DNA of 64,000 bases from an uncultured Lachnospiraceae bacterium. GTDB taxonomy: Bacteria > Bacillota > Clostridia > Lachnospirales > Lachnospiraceae. Of the stretch, positions 17,324-25,759 are shown piece after piece. Position 1 is the stretch's first letter; the number at the start of each line of letters is the position of its first letter. The stretch lies in NCBI GenBank assembly GCA_945868435.1, contig CAMBLG010000007.1:1-64000 (forward strand), written 5' to 3'. The notes beneath the pieces are model-generated. The model was given only the letters and a program-made list of their open reading frames with translations, did not search any database and was not told the origin of the DNA. A program made the position numbers and the translations under genes.

Positions 17324-17410
17324 CATGTAATTTAAAAATGTGAAAATACTTAGCCATGGGACATTTCATGCATCAAGCGGCTTGGAGTCCGCATGAAGGA
17401 GAAAAAGGGA

Positions 17411-17932
17411 ATGAGATGCAGCAAGCAGACAGAACAGACGATGTGTCATCCGCACAGCAAAGAGTCAGAACAGCACTTCGGACCGAAATTTCGGACAATC
17501 CATCATATGATCAACCGGTATTTCGGAAGGTGCTGGGAAAATGATGAACGGGAACTGACTCGGGCGCAGTGCGCAACGATTCATTATTTATATGACCGTA
17601 GGCAGGAAAATGTGTTTCAGAAGGATATCGAGGCATTTTTTTTCATCAGCGGTGCGACTGCAACCAATATCTTAAAGGGTCTGGAACGTCAGGGAATACT
17701 TGTGCGTGTTCCAATGGAAGAGGATGCCCGTTTGAAGAGAATCCTTTTGACGGAGGAGGGAATTGAGATTCACAAAAAGGCACTGGGCATGATGGAACAG
17801 ATGGAGATGACATTGACGGAGGGAATGACAGAAGAGGAGATTACTACATATAGACATCTGCTGTCACACACCATACAAAATCTGGAAAAATTGATGGGAG
17901 AATCGGAAAAATATCTAGGCGAAAAATCATAA
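17411..17932 (+). CDS. MarR-family transcriptional regulator of the exporter
   Basis: ATG 17411 is chosen because AAGGAG lies 9 bases before it; an ATG six codons earlier lacks spacing to any such site. 173 residues with the MarR winged helix: helix region FQKDIEAFFFISGATATNIL, then LERQGILVRVPMEEDARLKR, where DARLKR is the wing, and LTEEG. It is divergent from the ABC exporter operon, so autoregulation and repression of the exporter through the shared palindromes is the simple model. The ligand is unknown. A terminator follows. Confidence 0.88.
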   Translation: MRCSKQTEQTMCHPHSKESEQHFGPKFRTIHHMINRYFGRCWENDERELTRAQCATIHYLYDRRQENVFQKDIEAFFFISGATATNILKGLERQGILVRVPMEEDARLKRILLTEEGIEIHKKALGMMEQMEMTLTEGMTEEEITTYRHLLSHTIQNLEKLMGESEKYLGEKS

Positions 17933-17963
17933 ATTTTTTGGCCGATTTTTGAACATAATGCAT

Positions 17964-18004
17964 AAAGGTGTTGGAATTACAAGGATTCCGACGTCCTTTT
18001 TTTT
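17964..18004 (+). terminator. Terminator of the MarR gene
   Basis: AAGG..GTTGGAAT pairs imperfectly with ATTCCGAC..CCTT around TACAAGG and is followed by eight T. Confidence 0.7.
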
Positions 18005-18025
18005 GCTTTTTGAAGAAAAAAACAA

Positions 18026-18076
18026 CCACATAATATAGTTTGATGTGGTTGACAAAAACACAAGATATAGTATACT
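18026..18076 (+). promoter_or_regulatory. nrdD promoter with paired NrdR boxes
   Basis: TTGACA (18049-18054), 16-base spacer, TATACT (18071-18076). Two 16-base elements resemble the NrdR box acaCwAtATaTwGtgt: 18026-18041 (12 of 16 by my count) and 18058-18073 (14 of 16). Their starts are exactly 32 bases apart, the three-turn spacing usual for NrdR boxes. The second overlaps the -10, as expected for repression. Confidence 0.75.
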
Positions 18077-18156
18077 CTTAAATGGATGATGAAACCGCAG
18101 GGACAGTCTGCGTTTAGTGATAACGATAAGCAATAAGAAGAGAAGGAGATAGTGAA

Positions 18157-20343
18157 ATGAAGATCATCAAGCGTAGTGGAAGCGAAGCAGTATTCGACAG
18201 CAACAAGATTATTGCGGCTGTGCAGAAGGCCAATGCATCGGTTATTGACTATGAGAAGCTTACAGAGCAGCAGATCAAGGAGATTGCGGCGAATGTGGAG
18301 ACCGCCTGTGAGAATATGAAGCGCTCCCCAAGCGTCGAGGAAATTCAGGATATGGTGGAGAACCAGCTGATGAATCAGCGGGCGTTTACGGTAGCCCGCA
18401 ATTACATTACCTACCGTTACAAGAGAGCACTGGTTCGTAAGTCCAATTCTACTGACGAGCAGATTTTAAGCCTTTTGGAATGTAATAATGAGGAAGTTAA
18501 GCAGGAGAATTCCAATAAGAATCCTACCGTCAACAGCGTGCAGCGTGACTATATGGCGGGAGAGGTAAGTAAGGATATTACAAAGCGTTTCCTGCTCCCG
18601 GAGGATGTTGTGGAGGCCCATGAGAAGGGCCTGATCCACTTCCATGATGCGGATTATTTTGCCCAGCATATGCACAACTGCTGTCTGGTCAACTTAGAGG
18701 ATATGCTTCAGAACGGAACGGTCATCAGTGAGACGATGATCGATCCGCCGAAGAGCTTCTCTACTGCCTGCAACATTGCCACACAGGCTATTGCGCAGAT
18801 CGCCAGTTCTCAGTATGGCGGACAGAGTATTTCCCTGTCCCACCTGGCTCCGTTTGTACAGGTCAGCCGTGAAAAGTTCCGTGCACAGGTGCGGGAGGAG
18901 TTTGAGGCGGTCGGGCTGGAACTGGATGAAGAGAAGATCAACGAGGTTGCAGAACTTCGGGTTAAGGAAGAGATTAACCGCGGTGTGCAGATGATCCAGT
19001 ATCAGGTCATTACACTTATGACCACAAACGGACAAGCGCCTTTTATCACAGTATTCATGTATCTGAATGAAGTGCCGGAGGGACAGACCAAGACGGACCT
19101 GGCAGCAATCATTGAGGAGATGCTGCACCAGAGAATTCAGGGTGTGAAGAATGAGAAGGGTGTGTACATTACACCGGCATTCCCGAAATTGATCTATGTG
19201 TTGGAGGAGGATAATATCCATGAGGATTCCAAGTACTGGTATCTGACCAAGCTTGCGGCACAGTGTTCCGCAAAGCGCCTTGTTCCGGATTATATCTCCG
19301 AGAAGAAGATGCTGGAACTGAAGGTGGACAAGAATGGCGAGGGACATTGTTATACCTGCATGGGCTGCCGGAGTTTCCTGACACCATATGTGGATCCGGA
19401 GACAAATCAGCCGAAGTACTACGGACGTTTCAATCAGGGCGTTGTTACTATTAATCTGGTGGATGTGGCATGTTCTTCCGAGGGGGATATGGACAAGTTC
19501 TGGAAGATCATGGATGAGCGTCTTGAGCTTTGCTACCGTGCACTGATGTGCAGACATAAGAGACTTCTAGGAACGCCGTCCGATGTGGCTCCGATTTTGT
19601 GGCAGAACGGTGCATTGGCGCGCTTGAAGAAGGGTGAGCCGATTGACAAGCTGTTGTTTGGCGGATATTCCACCATTTCTTTGGGATATGCGGGATTGTG
19701 TGAGTGTACACGTTATATGACAGGCGTATCGCACACTGATCCGGAGATTGGAACGCCGTTTGCATTACAGGTAATGCAGAGACTGAACGATGCTTGCGCA
19801 GAGTGGAAGGCAAAGGAGAACATCGATTTCAGTATCTATGGAACTCCGTTGGAGTCTACTACTTACAAGTTTGCAAAGTGCCTGCAGAAGAGATTTGGAA
19901 TTATCAAGGGTGTGACCGACCGCAACTACATTACGAACAGCTATCATGTTCATGTGACAGAGGAGATCAATGCTTTCGATAAGCTGAAGTTCGAGGCACA
20001 GTTCCAGCGTCTGTCACCGGGTGGAGCAATCAGCTATGTTGAGGTTCCGAACATGCAGAACAATATCGAGGCGGTATTGTCTGTGATGAAGTATATCTAT
20101 GATAATATCATGTACGCGGAGCTGAACACCAAGAGTGATTACTGCCAGTGCTGTGGCTATGACGGAGAGATTAAGATTGTGGAGGAAGAGGGAAGCGGCA
20201 AGCTGATCTGGGAATGCCCGAATTGCGGCAATCGGGATCAGGATCAGATGAGCGTTGCGCGTCGTACCTGCGGATATATCGGAACGCAGTTCTGGAATCA
20301 GGGTCGTACCCAGGAGATTAAGGAGCGCGTGCTGCACCTGTAA
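18157..20343 (+). CDS. nrdD: Anaerobic ribonucleoside-triphosphate reductase
   Basis: 728 residues. N-terminal ATP-cone domain (MKIIKRSGSEAVFDSNKIIA, to ~90), then the catalytic barrel with the conserved CMGCRSFL region and the C-terminal zinc ribbon (CQCCGYDG...ECPNCGN). The glycyl-radical loop is RRTCGYIGTQFW near the end. It reduces ribonucleoside triphosphates for DNA synthesis without oxygen and needs the NrdG activase to place the radical on Gly. AGAAGGAGAT precedes the ATG. Control by NrdR is indicated by the upstream boxes. Unusually, nrdG is 3.4 kb away, beyond three cohesin/sortase genes. Confidence 0.95.
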   Translation: MKIIKRSGSEAVFDSNKIIAAVQKANASVIDYEKLTEQQIKEIAANVETACENMKRSPSVEEIQDMVENQLMNQRAFTVARNYITYRYKRALVRKSNSTDEQILSLLECNNEEVKQENSNKNPTVNSVQRDYMAGEVSKDITKRFLLPEDVVEAHEKGLIHFHDADYFAQHMHNCCLVNLEDMLQNGTVISETMIDPPKSFSTACNIATQAIAQIASSQYGGQSISLSHLAPFVQVSREKFRAQVREEFEAVGLELDEEKINEVAELRVKEEINRGVQMIQYQVITLMTTNGQAPFITVFMYLNEVPEGQTKTDLAAIIEEMLHQRIQGVKNEKGVYITPAFPKLIYVLEEDNIHEDSKYWYLTKLAAQCSAKRLVPDYISEKKMLELKVDKNGEGHCYTCMGCRSFLTPYVDPETNQPKYYGRFNQGVVTINLVDVACSSEGDMDKFWKIMDERLELCYRALMCRHKRLLGTPSDVAPILWQNGALARLKKGEPIDKLLFGGYSTISLGYAGLCECTRYMTGVSHTDPEIGTPFALQVMQRLNDACAEWKAKENIDFSIYGTPLESTTYKFAKCLQKRFGIIKGVTDRNYITNSYHVHVTEEINAFDKLKFEAQFQRLSPGGAISYVEVPNMQNNIEAVLSVMKYIYDNIMYAELNTKSDYCQCCGYDGEIKIVEEEGSGKLIWECPNCGNRDQDQMSVARRTCGYIGTQFWNQGRTQEIKERVLHL

Positions 20344-20351
20344 AATATTAC

Positions 20352-20380
20352 TGTACTTTTGTCCTATTTTCTTGTATAAT
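20352..20380 (+). promoter_or_regulatory. Possible promoter of the cohesin cassette
   Basis: TATAAT at 20375-20380 in an AT-rich gap of 127 bases, with a poor -35 (TGTACT) at 17-base spacing. No terminator is seen after nrdD, so read-through from the NrdR-controlled promoter is equally possible. Confidence 0.4.
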
Positions 20381-20470
20381 ACGGTTAACTAGATAACTAT
20401 GCTTGTCGATATATTACCTAAGAAGTATGCTCAGGGAAGAGAATGATGAACCAGGAAGGAGATTACAGGA

Positions 20471-21784
20471 ATGAGGACGAGTATGAAAAACAGATGGAAA
20501 AAAGTGTGCGCATTTGTTGTGGCGTTCGCATTGGTTCTGCCACTGGTGTGCGGACAGCAGATGACGGTGAAGGCGGCCACGCCAGAACCGTATTTGACAC
20601 TGGTGGCCGTTGATAGCAGCGGAGTTGATTTGACAGGGGGGACATCACTGGAGATTGGTGATACTGTTTCACTTGAGTTGCGTGCTACAGCGGAACTTGA
20701 AGCTTTGGGCGCATTCTCCAGTATTGAAGCATATCTGGATTATGATACGGAAAAGTTCAAACAGGTGACAACCTCTGACTTTATTCCGGCACAGGATTGG
20801 GCTGTGTACTGGGATGTGGAAAGTAATAAGGTAAACATCAGTACGACGACTGATAGTGCATTTTCTGATGGAGATGTAATCTGCACGTTGAAATTGACTG
20901 TGAAGAGTGCAGTAAACGGAAGTACAACCGTAGAATGGAACGGAGATCCGGTTGATCCGGATAAGAATATTGTTATTACACAGAGTGATAATGCGTCCCG
21001 ACAGGCTGAAGCAGTAAATGTTACTTGTACAGTAAGTAATACGGTAACAGAAGCTTCGCGTGTGTTTGAGTTGTCTGTTCCATCTAGTTTGACATTCTAC
21101 ACAGACACGCAAGGGCGTGAGAAAGAAATTGTTGTTCCGATTAAGATTGAGAACGGTTCTATCTATTGCGGTTTCCGGTTTGGCTTTACCTATAACACAA
21201 GTCTGGTAACGTACACGGGATATGAATTGTCAAGCTCTGCAGGTGCGTATGTCCAGTCCATGACTGTATCGGATGTCCCGAATAGTGGAGGCTTATATAC
21301 CCATAATGTTGCATTGGTATCTTCAAAAGATATCAATCTGGCAGGAGAGTTTATTTATTTGAAGTTTAAGACTTCCTCTGCAGTGGCTACCGGGACGGCA
21401 CCAACAGGTGGAAATATTACAATTACATTGTATGATGTGGTCAATGCGTCAAAGGCACCAATGACGTTTAAACTCGGAGGTTCTACTTCAACAACAACAG
21501 CAGGAACTGCAATCGAAACCAATATTTCCTTAAATTATACGCAACGTCAGGTGCATTATGGAGATGTCAACGGTGACGATAAAATTAATTTGATTGATGC
21601 GTTAATGATTATGCAGCATTACAATGGGGTTCGCACTTTGTCAAGTGTTGAGGGGGCTGGAGAAGTTGGATCAGAAATGGAACGTGCGGATGTAAATGGA
21701 TCCGGTACGGTAACCCTTGTAGATGCTCTTTTGATTATGAAGAAATATAACGGAGAGATTGCCGATTTCCCAATCAGAGGATAA
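20471..21784 (+). CDS. Secreted protein with two cohesin-like domains and a type I-like dockerin
   Basis: AAGGAG lies 9 bases before ATG 20471. 437 residues with signal peptide (KKVCAFVVAFALVLPLVCG, to ~37). Two ~140-residue beta domains follow. The first (~42-185) has EIGDTVSLELRA and FSSIEAYLDYDTEKF, as in cohesins; the second (~200-350) has GFRFGFTYNTSLVTYTGYEL. The C-terminus is a dockerin pair of calcium loops: GDVNGDDKINLIDALMIMQ (~364) and ADVNGSGTVTLVDALLIMK (~406), both with the D-x-N/D-x-D/S spacing and the LIDALxIM helix. Cohesin and dockerin modules bind each other in cellulosomes. Here there is no catalytic module, so it looks like an adaptor scaffoldin. Its likely partner, the anchored cohesin, is two genes downstream. 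Confidence 0.82.
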   Translation: MRTSMKNRWKKVCAFVVAFALVLPLVCGQQMTVKAATPEPYLTLVAVDSSGVDLTGGTSLEIGDTVSLELRATAELEALGAFSSIEAYLDYDTEKFKQVTTSDFIPAQDWAVYWDVESNKVNISTTTDSAFSDGDVICTLKLTVKSAVNGSTTVEWNGDPVDPDKNIVITQSDNASRQAEAVNVTCTVSNTVTEASRVFELSVPSSLTFYTDTQGREKEIVVPIKIENGSIYCGFRFGFTYNTSLVTYTGYELSSSAGAYVQSMTVSDVPNSGGLYTHNVALVSSKDINLAGEFIYLKFKTSSAVATGTAPTGGNITITLYDVVNASKAPMTFKLGGSTSTTTAGTAIETNISLNYTQRQVHYGDVNGDDKINLIDALMIMQHYNGVRTLSSVEGAGEVGSEMERADVNGSGTVTLVDALLIMKKYNGEIADFPIRG

Positions 21785-21811
21785 TGGAAGAGAATTATTA
21801 GAACACGGACA

Positions 21812-22870
21812 ATGGAAGAGAAAAAGCGAAGACAATACTCCCATTTGTACGAACAGCATTCCCCCGGAGCGGACAGCTTCCAAGGGGGTGGACAGAGTTC
21901 TTCGGAATCGGATGAATACCGGAAGGACGTAAAGGAAATTGAGAATATTTGTGCTCATCATGATCTGGATGATACACTTTCCAATCGAAAGCTGTACAAG
22001 AGCCTTAAGCGGGACAATGCTTTTTCCACATGGATTGGAGAAGCATTTCTGTTGGGGCTCTCCAGTCGGACGAGCAAAAGCCGCCATAGACGAACGATAG
22101 AGAAGGTATGCAAACGCATTGCTGTCTCTTTCTTAGCTATGGCGGTTGTACTGTTAATGACAGTGCTCTATTTTCAGATCAGAGAGGCGAAAGAAAGTGC
22201 CGTGCTGGAGTACATACGACAGGAGAAGGAACAACTGGCGCTGGCCGCCGAGAAAGAAAATGAAATAGGGGACTTTGGTTCAGTTGAAATTCTCGACCAA
22301 TATGCTATATTATATAGTATGTATCCGGATGTGGTCGGCTGGATAAAAGTAGATGGGACACCCATTGATTATCCGGTCATGCAGGATCGCACGGGAGAGG
22401 ATTACTACCTCAAACACAATTTTGAGGGGAAGGAAGACTCGAAGGGTGCGCCTTTTGTGGATGAGGATACGGTACTGGATCCGCTGGATGACAATATTGT
22501 GATTTACGGACATAATGTAAATGACGGAAGTCAGTTTGGGAATCTGGATTTGTATTTGGATCAGGACTTCTATGAGGAACATCCGATTATCTCGTTTGAT
22601 ACTATTTATGAGACCGGCACCTATCAGATCGTGGCTGTGGTGAAGACCAGAGTAAAGCAGGGAGACGAGTCTGGCTTTCGCTACTATTGGTTCCGCAACT
22701 ATGAGAACAGGGGCGAGTTCCAGGAACTTTTGGATTTTATTGAAGAGGGAAGCCTGTACGATACCGGCGAACACCTGAGGTATGGGGACAGTACCATTAT
22801 GCTGTCAACTTGTGAATATACGGTTGACAATGGAAGACTAGTGATAATTGCGAAGAGGATTGGCGAATGA
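21812..22870 (+). CDS. Class B-type sortase
   Basis: 352 residues. A long cytosolic N-terminus of ~95 residues, rich in charged residues, precedes one transmembrane helix (IAVSFLAMAVVLLMTVLYFQ). The sortase domain follows, with GWIKVDGTPIDYPVMQ, His234 in IYGHNV, Cys334 in LSTCEY and Arg342 in NGRLVIIAKR, so the catalytic triad is complete. The DGTPIDYPV and KGAPFVDED elements are typical of class B. It probably attaches the next gene's product (TPKTG signal) to the wall. ATG 21812 has only a weak ribosome site. The stop overlaps the next start (ATGA). Confidence 0.9.
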   Translation: MEEKKRRQYSHLYEQHSPGADSFQGGGQSSSESDEYRKDVKEIENICAHHDLDDTLSNRKLYKSLKRDNAFSTWIGEAFLLGLSSRTSKSRHRRTIEKVCKRIAVSFLAMAVVLLMTVLYFQIREAKESAVLEYIRQEKEQLALAAEKENEIGDFGSVEILDQYAILYSMYPDVVGWIKVDGTPIDYPVMQDRTGEDYYLKHNFEGKEDSKGAPFVDEDTVLDPLDDNIVIYGHNVNDGSQFGNLDLYLDQDFYEEHPIISFDTIYETGTYQIVAVVKTRVKQGDESGFRYYWFRNYENRGEFQELLDFIEEGSLYDTGEHLRYGDSTIMLSTCEYTVDNGRLVIIAKRIGE

Positions 22871-23751
22871 TGAAGAGAGTAAGAAAACTGTTAACCGGAA
22901 TTTTTATGGCGATGGTCCTGTGCTTGTGCATGTCACCGATGCAGGTGCAGGCAGCCAATATCAATGTGACGCTGGGGACCACGGACAATGCGAAGGCCGG
23001 TGACACGGTGACTGCCCGAATTGTGCTCAGCAACAATCCGGGAATCTCAACCTTTGCCATGAAGCTTGCCTATGACAGCAATTATCTGACTTATACAGGG
23101 GCAACATGGGCGAATTCCGTTTCTTCCAACAGCAATAATGTACAGTTGATTTCAGAGGTGACGGAGAATGGAGGACCGGTGCTCAATATTTCCTCGATTC
23201 TGGGTTCTACCTATTCCAACAACGAGACGATTGTAACTTTGAACTTTACCGTTAAGCAGAATTACACAACAATGCCGGTAACTTTGGCCAATCGCGAGAT
23301 CACGGACAGTAGTTATGCACCGGTGACAACCGGTATTGTGGTGGATGCCACAGCGGGGCAGAACAACAATAGCCAGAATAACAGCCAAAGTCAGAGCAAC
23401 AGCCAGAGTCAAAGTCAGAGTCAAAGTCAGAGCCAAAGCCAAAGTCAGAATAATAGTCAAAACAACAGTCAGAATAATAGTCAAAACAACAGTCAGAATA
23501 ATAGCCAGAATAATAGTCAGAATAATAGTCAGAACAATAATAACAGCCAGAGCGGCAATACGGATAACAATAGCGAGAATAGCAGCAACACAAATGGAAA
23601 TACGAATAGTAACTCTGATAAGGAAGGTTTGGATAAGACGCCTAAGACCGGAGCAATCGATATCCGATTCCTGTTGGGGGCGGCAATTGTTGTATTTCTC
23701 GTAATTGCGGCTGGTTGTATTCGTTTTCTTGGCAAGAAGAGGGTATCATGA
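22867..23751 (+). CDS. Cell-wall-anchored single-cohesin protein (anchoring scaffoldin-like)
   Basis: 294 residues: signal peptide (LLTGIFMAMVLCLCMS, cut after VQAA), one cohesin-like domain (~28-160) with AGDTVTARIVLSNNPGISTF and MKLAYDSNYLTYTGA, a Ser/Gln/Asn stalk (~165-240), then TPKTGAID, a transmembrane helix and KKR. TPKTG is the sorting signal. The protein would display one cohesin on the cell wall, ready to hold a dockerin such as that of the gene two places upstream. Start and stop both overlap neighbours by ATGA (sortase before, nrdG after), so translation is coupled in a row. Confidence 0.85.
   Translation: MMKRVRKLLTGIFMAMVLCLCMSPMQVQAANINVTLGTTDNAKAGDTVTARIVLSNNPGISTFAMKLAYDSNYLTYTGATWANSVSSNSNNVQLISEVTENGGPVLNISSILGSTYSNNETIVTLNFTVKQNYTTMPVTLANREITDSSYAPVTTGIVVDATAGQNNNSQNNSQSQSNSQSQSQSQSQSQSQSQNNSQNNSQNNSQNNSQNNSQNNSQNNSQNNNNSQSGNTDNNSENSSNTNGNTNSNSDKEGLDKTPKTGAIDIRFLLGAAIVVFLVIAAGCIRFLGKKRVS
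23361..23562 (+). repeat. Ser-Gln / Asn-rich tandem codon repeat
   Basis: Short units such as AGTCAGAGCCAA followed by AATAATAGTCAAAACAAC recur many times and encode SQSQ and NNSQNNSQ. They form the stalk of the anchored cohesin. The near-identical units could vary in number between strains. Confidence 0.85.
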
Positions 23752-24269
23752 ATTACGCAGGAATAAAGTATTGTGACATTGCTAATGGATTGGGCTGTCG
23801 AACCGTGTTGTTCGTCTCCGGCTGCAGGAATGCCTGCAAGGGGTGCTTCCAACCACAGACCTGGGACTTCCATTACGGGGAACCGTTTGATGAGAAGGCG
23901 CAGGAGGAGGTCCTGCATTCCCTCGAAGCGGATTACGTGCAGGGAATCACACTGCTGGGCGGAGAGCCCTTCGAGGAGGAGAATCAGGCGGCACTGGTTC
24001 CGTTTATGCGTCGAGTTCGGGAGCAGTATCCCAATAAGGATGTATGGGCGTTTACCGGATATATTTATGATAAGGATCTGATTCCGGGAGGGCGCAAGTA
24101 CACAGAATATACGGATGAACTACTATCGATGATCGATATTTTGGTAGATGGACCTTTTATGGAGGAACTGAAGGATATTACTCTGAAATTCCGCGGTTCC
24201 AGGAATCAGAGAGTCATTGACTTGCAAAAGACGATACAATGTGGCAAAATATGTTTGGCTATGGATTAA
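23748..24269 (+). CDS. nrdG: Anaerobic ribonucleotide reductase activating protein
   Basis: ATG 23748 overlaps the preceding stop and gives the normal family N-terminus MNYAGIKYCDIANG; an in-frame start 33 bases earlier would lie inside the cohesin gene. 173 residues of the radical-SAM family with the 4Fe-4S motif CRNACKGC (Cys26, 30, 33) and the LLGGEPF region. It uses S-adenosylmethionine to form the glycyl radical on NrdD. Its only close promoter candidates are those of nrdD or of the cohesin cassette, so its supply appears tied to that cassette. Confidence 0.94.
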   Translation: MNYAGIKYCDIANGLGCRTVLFVSGCRNACKGCFQPQTWDFHYGEPFDEKAQEEVLHSLEADYVQGITLLGGEPFEEENQAALVPFMRRVREQYPNKDVWAFTGYIYDKDLIPGGRKYTEYTDELLSMIDILVDGPFMEELKDITLKFRGSRNQRVIDLQKTIQCGKICLAMD

Positions 24270-24293
24270 GTTTAAGAAAGAGGAGTATGTGAT

Positions 24294-24602
24294 ATGAAAA
24301 AGCAGATTAAGTCGGTATTGGGGTTGATTTGCTATGGATTTGGTATAGTGTTTGCAACATATGTGGGATTGTGGCAGATGATCTGTCGGCCGTTGGGAGC
24401 AATCTACTTTGCATTCGTGAATGGGGAACTTACGCTTTCTTTGATTATTGCGTGTGCAATTAAGATTCTTTTCTCCACAACGCTGGCAGGATTGATCTGG
24501 TGTATTGGATATATTGGTTACAATCATTTTAAGGGAACCGAGGACCCGGATTGGGAGGTCCTTGAGGAGCAAAGGAGATATCGTGATTCTACGAGTGCCT
24601 GA
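24294..24602 (+). CDS. Small membrane protein of unknown function
   Basis: 102 residues, AGAGGAG before the ATG. Two or three hydrophobic helices (VLGLICYGFGIVFATYVGLW; LIIACAIKILFSTTLAGLIW) and a hydrophilic tail. No motif that I recognise. It overlaps the following fliB-like gene by 20 bases, and the ribosome site of that gene lies inside this one, so they are expressed together. Confidence 0.65.
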   Translation: MKKQIKSVLGLICYGFGIVFATYVGLWQMICRPLGAIYFAFVNGELTLSLIIACAIKILFSTTLAGLIWCIGYIGYNHFKGTEDPDWEVLEEQRRYRDSTSA

Positions 24603-25710
24603 TTATTATGATGAATTTTCCTGTATTGCAGGGGAATGTACCGGAAGCTGTTGCGACGGCTGGGAGATTGACATTGATGATGCAACGAGGGAATATTACA
24701 GCCAGGTTCCTGACGAAATCGGAGAACGGCTGAGAGACAAGCTATATAAAGGAGAGGACGGCGAATATCGCTTCCGATTGGGGGAGCATGGACGATGTCC
24801 TTTTTTGAATGACGACAATTTGTGCGATATTATCATTGCGCTGGGAGAGGAGGCTCTCAGTGAGGTGTGTACCGATTTCCCGCGTTTTGCGTTGTCGTAT
24901 GGACATGTGATGCAACGGATTTTGAGCGTATCCTGTGAGGAGGTCGGCCGCATAATATTATCCAGAACGGAGCCGGTTAAGTTTGTGGAGAGAAGTATGC
25001 CGGATTGCATGGAGGATTGGGAGGACGAGGAAGCGGATGACGCCTATATTGCTTTCCTGGAAACCATTCAGAATCGGGCAATTGCAATATTGCAGGATCG
25101 GAGCAAGCCCATTTCAGAGCGTATCGCCCTGTTTCTGGGATTGTGCGAAAAGGCGCAGGAGGGCATTAACCAGTATGGAATGGATGAGGATGCTGCAATC
25201 CTCACCGACACGCTTGCAGAACTGGAACCTCCCAATGTATCCACCAATTTCCGCGTAGAGGATTGGGAACGGGGCAAAGATGCACAGAAGCTGTACGAAG
25301 CCTTTGATATTCGCTGGGCAATCCTGGAAGAATTGGAGGAACTGGGAGAAGAGTGGGTTGCCACGAAGAAGCGGGTTCGTAAGGTGCTTACGGAGGAAAA
25401 TTATGCCGAGCGGAGGGAAGCCTTCATGGCTTCAGATGCGTATGATGCCATCGTCTATGAGCAGCTGCTTGTGTATTTTGCATTCCGCTACCTGATGCAG
25501 GCGGTATATAGCTGTGATCTGTTGGCATATGGGAAGATGATCGTCAGTTTTGCGCTGATGGTGCGGGATCTTGATCTCATGTGTTGGACGGAGAACGGAG
25601 GAATCTATGAGTTGAAGCAGAGAACGCGTATGGCGTACATATTCTCCAGAGAAGTAGAGCACTCGGAAGAAAACTTTGAACAGATTCGTGAAGAATTGAT
25701 GTTTGAATAA
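24583..25710 (+). CDS. fliB: Flagellin lysine-N-methylase, FliB family
   Basis: GTG 24583 is chosen: AAGGAG lies 5 bases before it and the product then begins MILRVPDYYDEFSC, where family members begin. An in-frame ATG 78 bases earlier lies well inside the previous gene. 375 residues. The Cys clusters of the family are present: CIAGECTGSCC near the N-terminus and CPFLNDDNLC plus the following CTDFPR. FliB methylates lysines of flagellin. No flagellar structural gene is in this window, but a chemoreceptor is (42.9 kb), which suggests a motile cell. Confidence 0.85.
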   Translation: MILRVPDYYDEFSCIAGECTGSCCDGWEIDIDDATREYYSQVPDEIGERLRDKLYKGEDGEYRFRLGEHGRCPFLNDDNLCDIIIALGEEALSEVCTDFPRFALSYGHVMQRILSVSCEEVGRIILSRTEPVKFVERSMPDCMEDWEDEEADDAYIAFLETIQNRAIAILQDRSKPISERIALFLGLCEKAQEGINQYGMDEDAAILTDTLAELEPPNVSTNFRVEDWERGKDAQKLYEAFDIRWAILEELEELGEEWVATKKRVRKVLTEENYAERREAFMASDAYDAIVYEQLLVYFAFRYLMQAVYSCDLLAYGKMIVSFALMVRDLDLMCWTENGGIYELKQRTRMAYIFSREVEHSEENFEQIREELMFE

Positions 25711-25743
25711 AAAATGAGCGTGGATTTGTCCACGCTCATTTTT
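25711..25743. terminator. Bidirectional terminator
   Basis: AAAATGAGCGTGGA pairs with TCCACGCTCATTTT around TTTG. Being flanked by A and T runs, it serves fliB and the convergent aldolase gene. Confidence 0.9.
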
Positions 25744-25759
25744 GGACTTCAAAGTATTT

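Noticed and set aside
20471-23751. A true cellulosome cluster.
   Set aside because: No cellulase, other glycoside hydrolase or carbohydrate-binding gene in the window carries a dockerin, so only a display system is supported.
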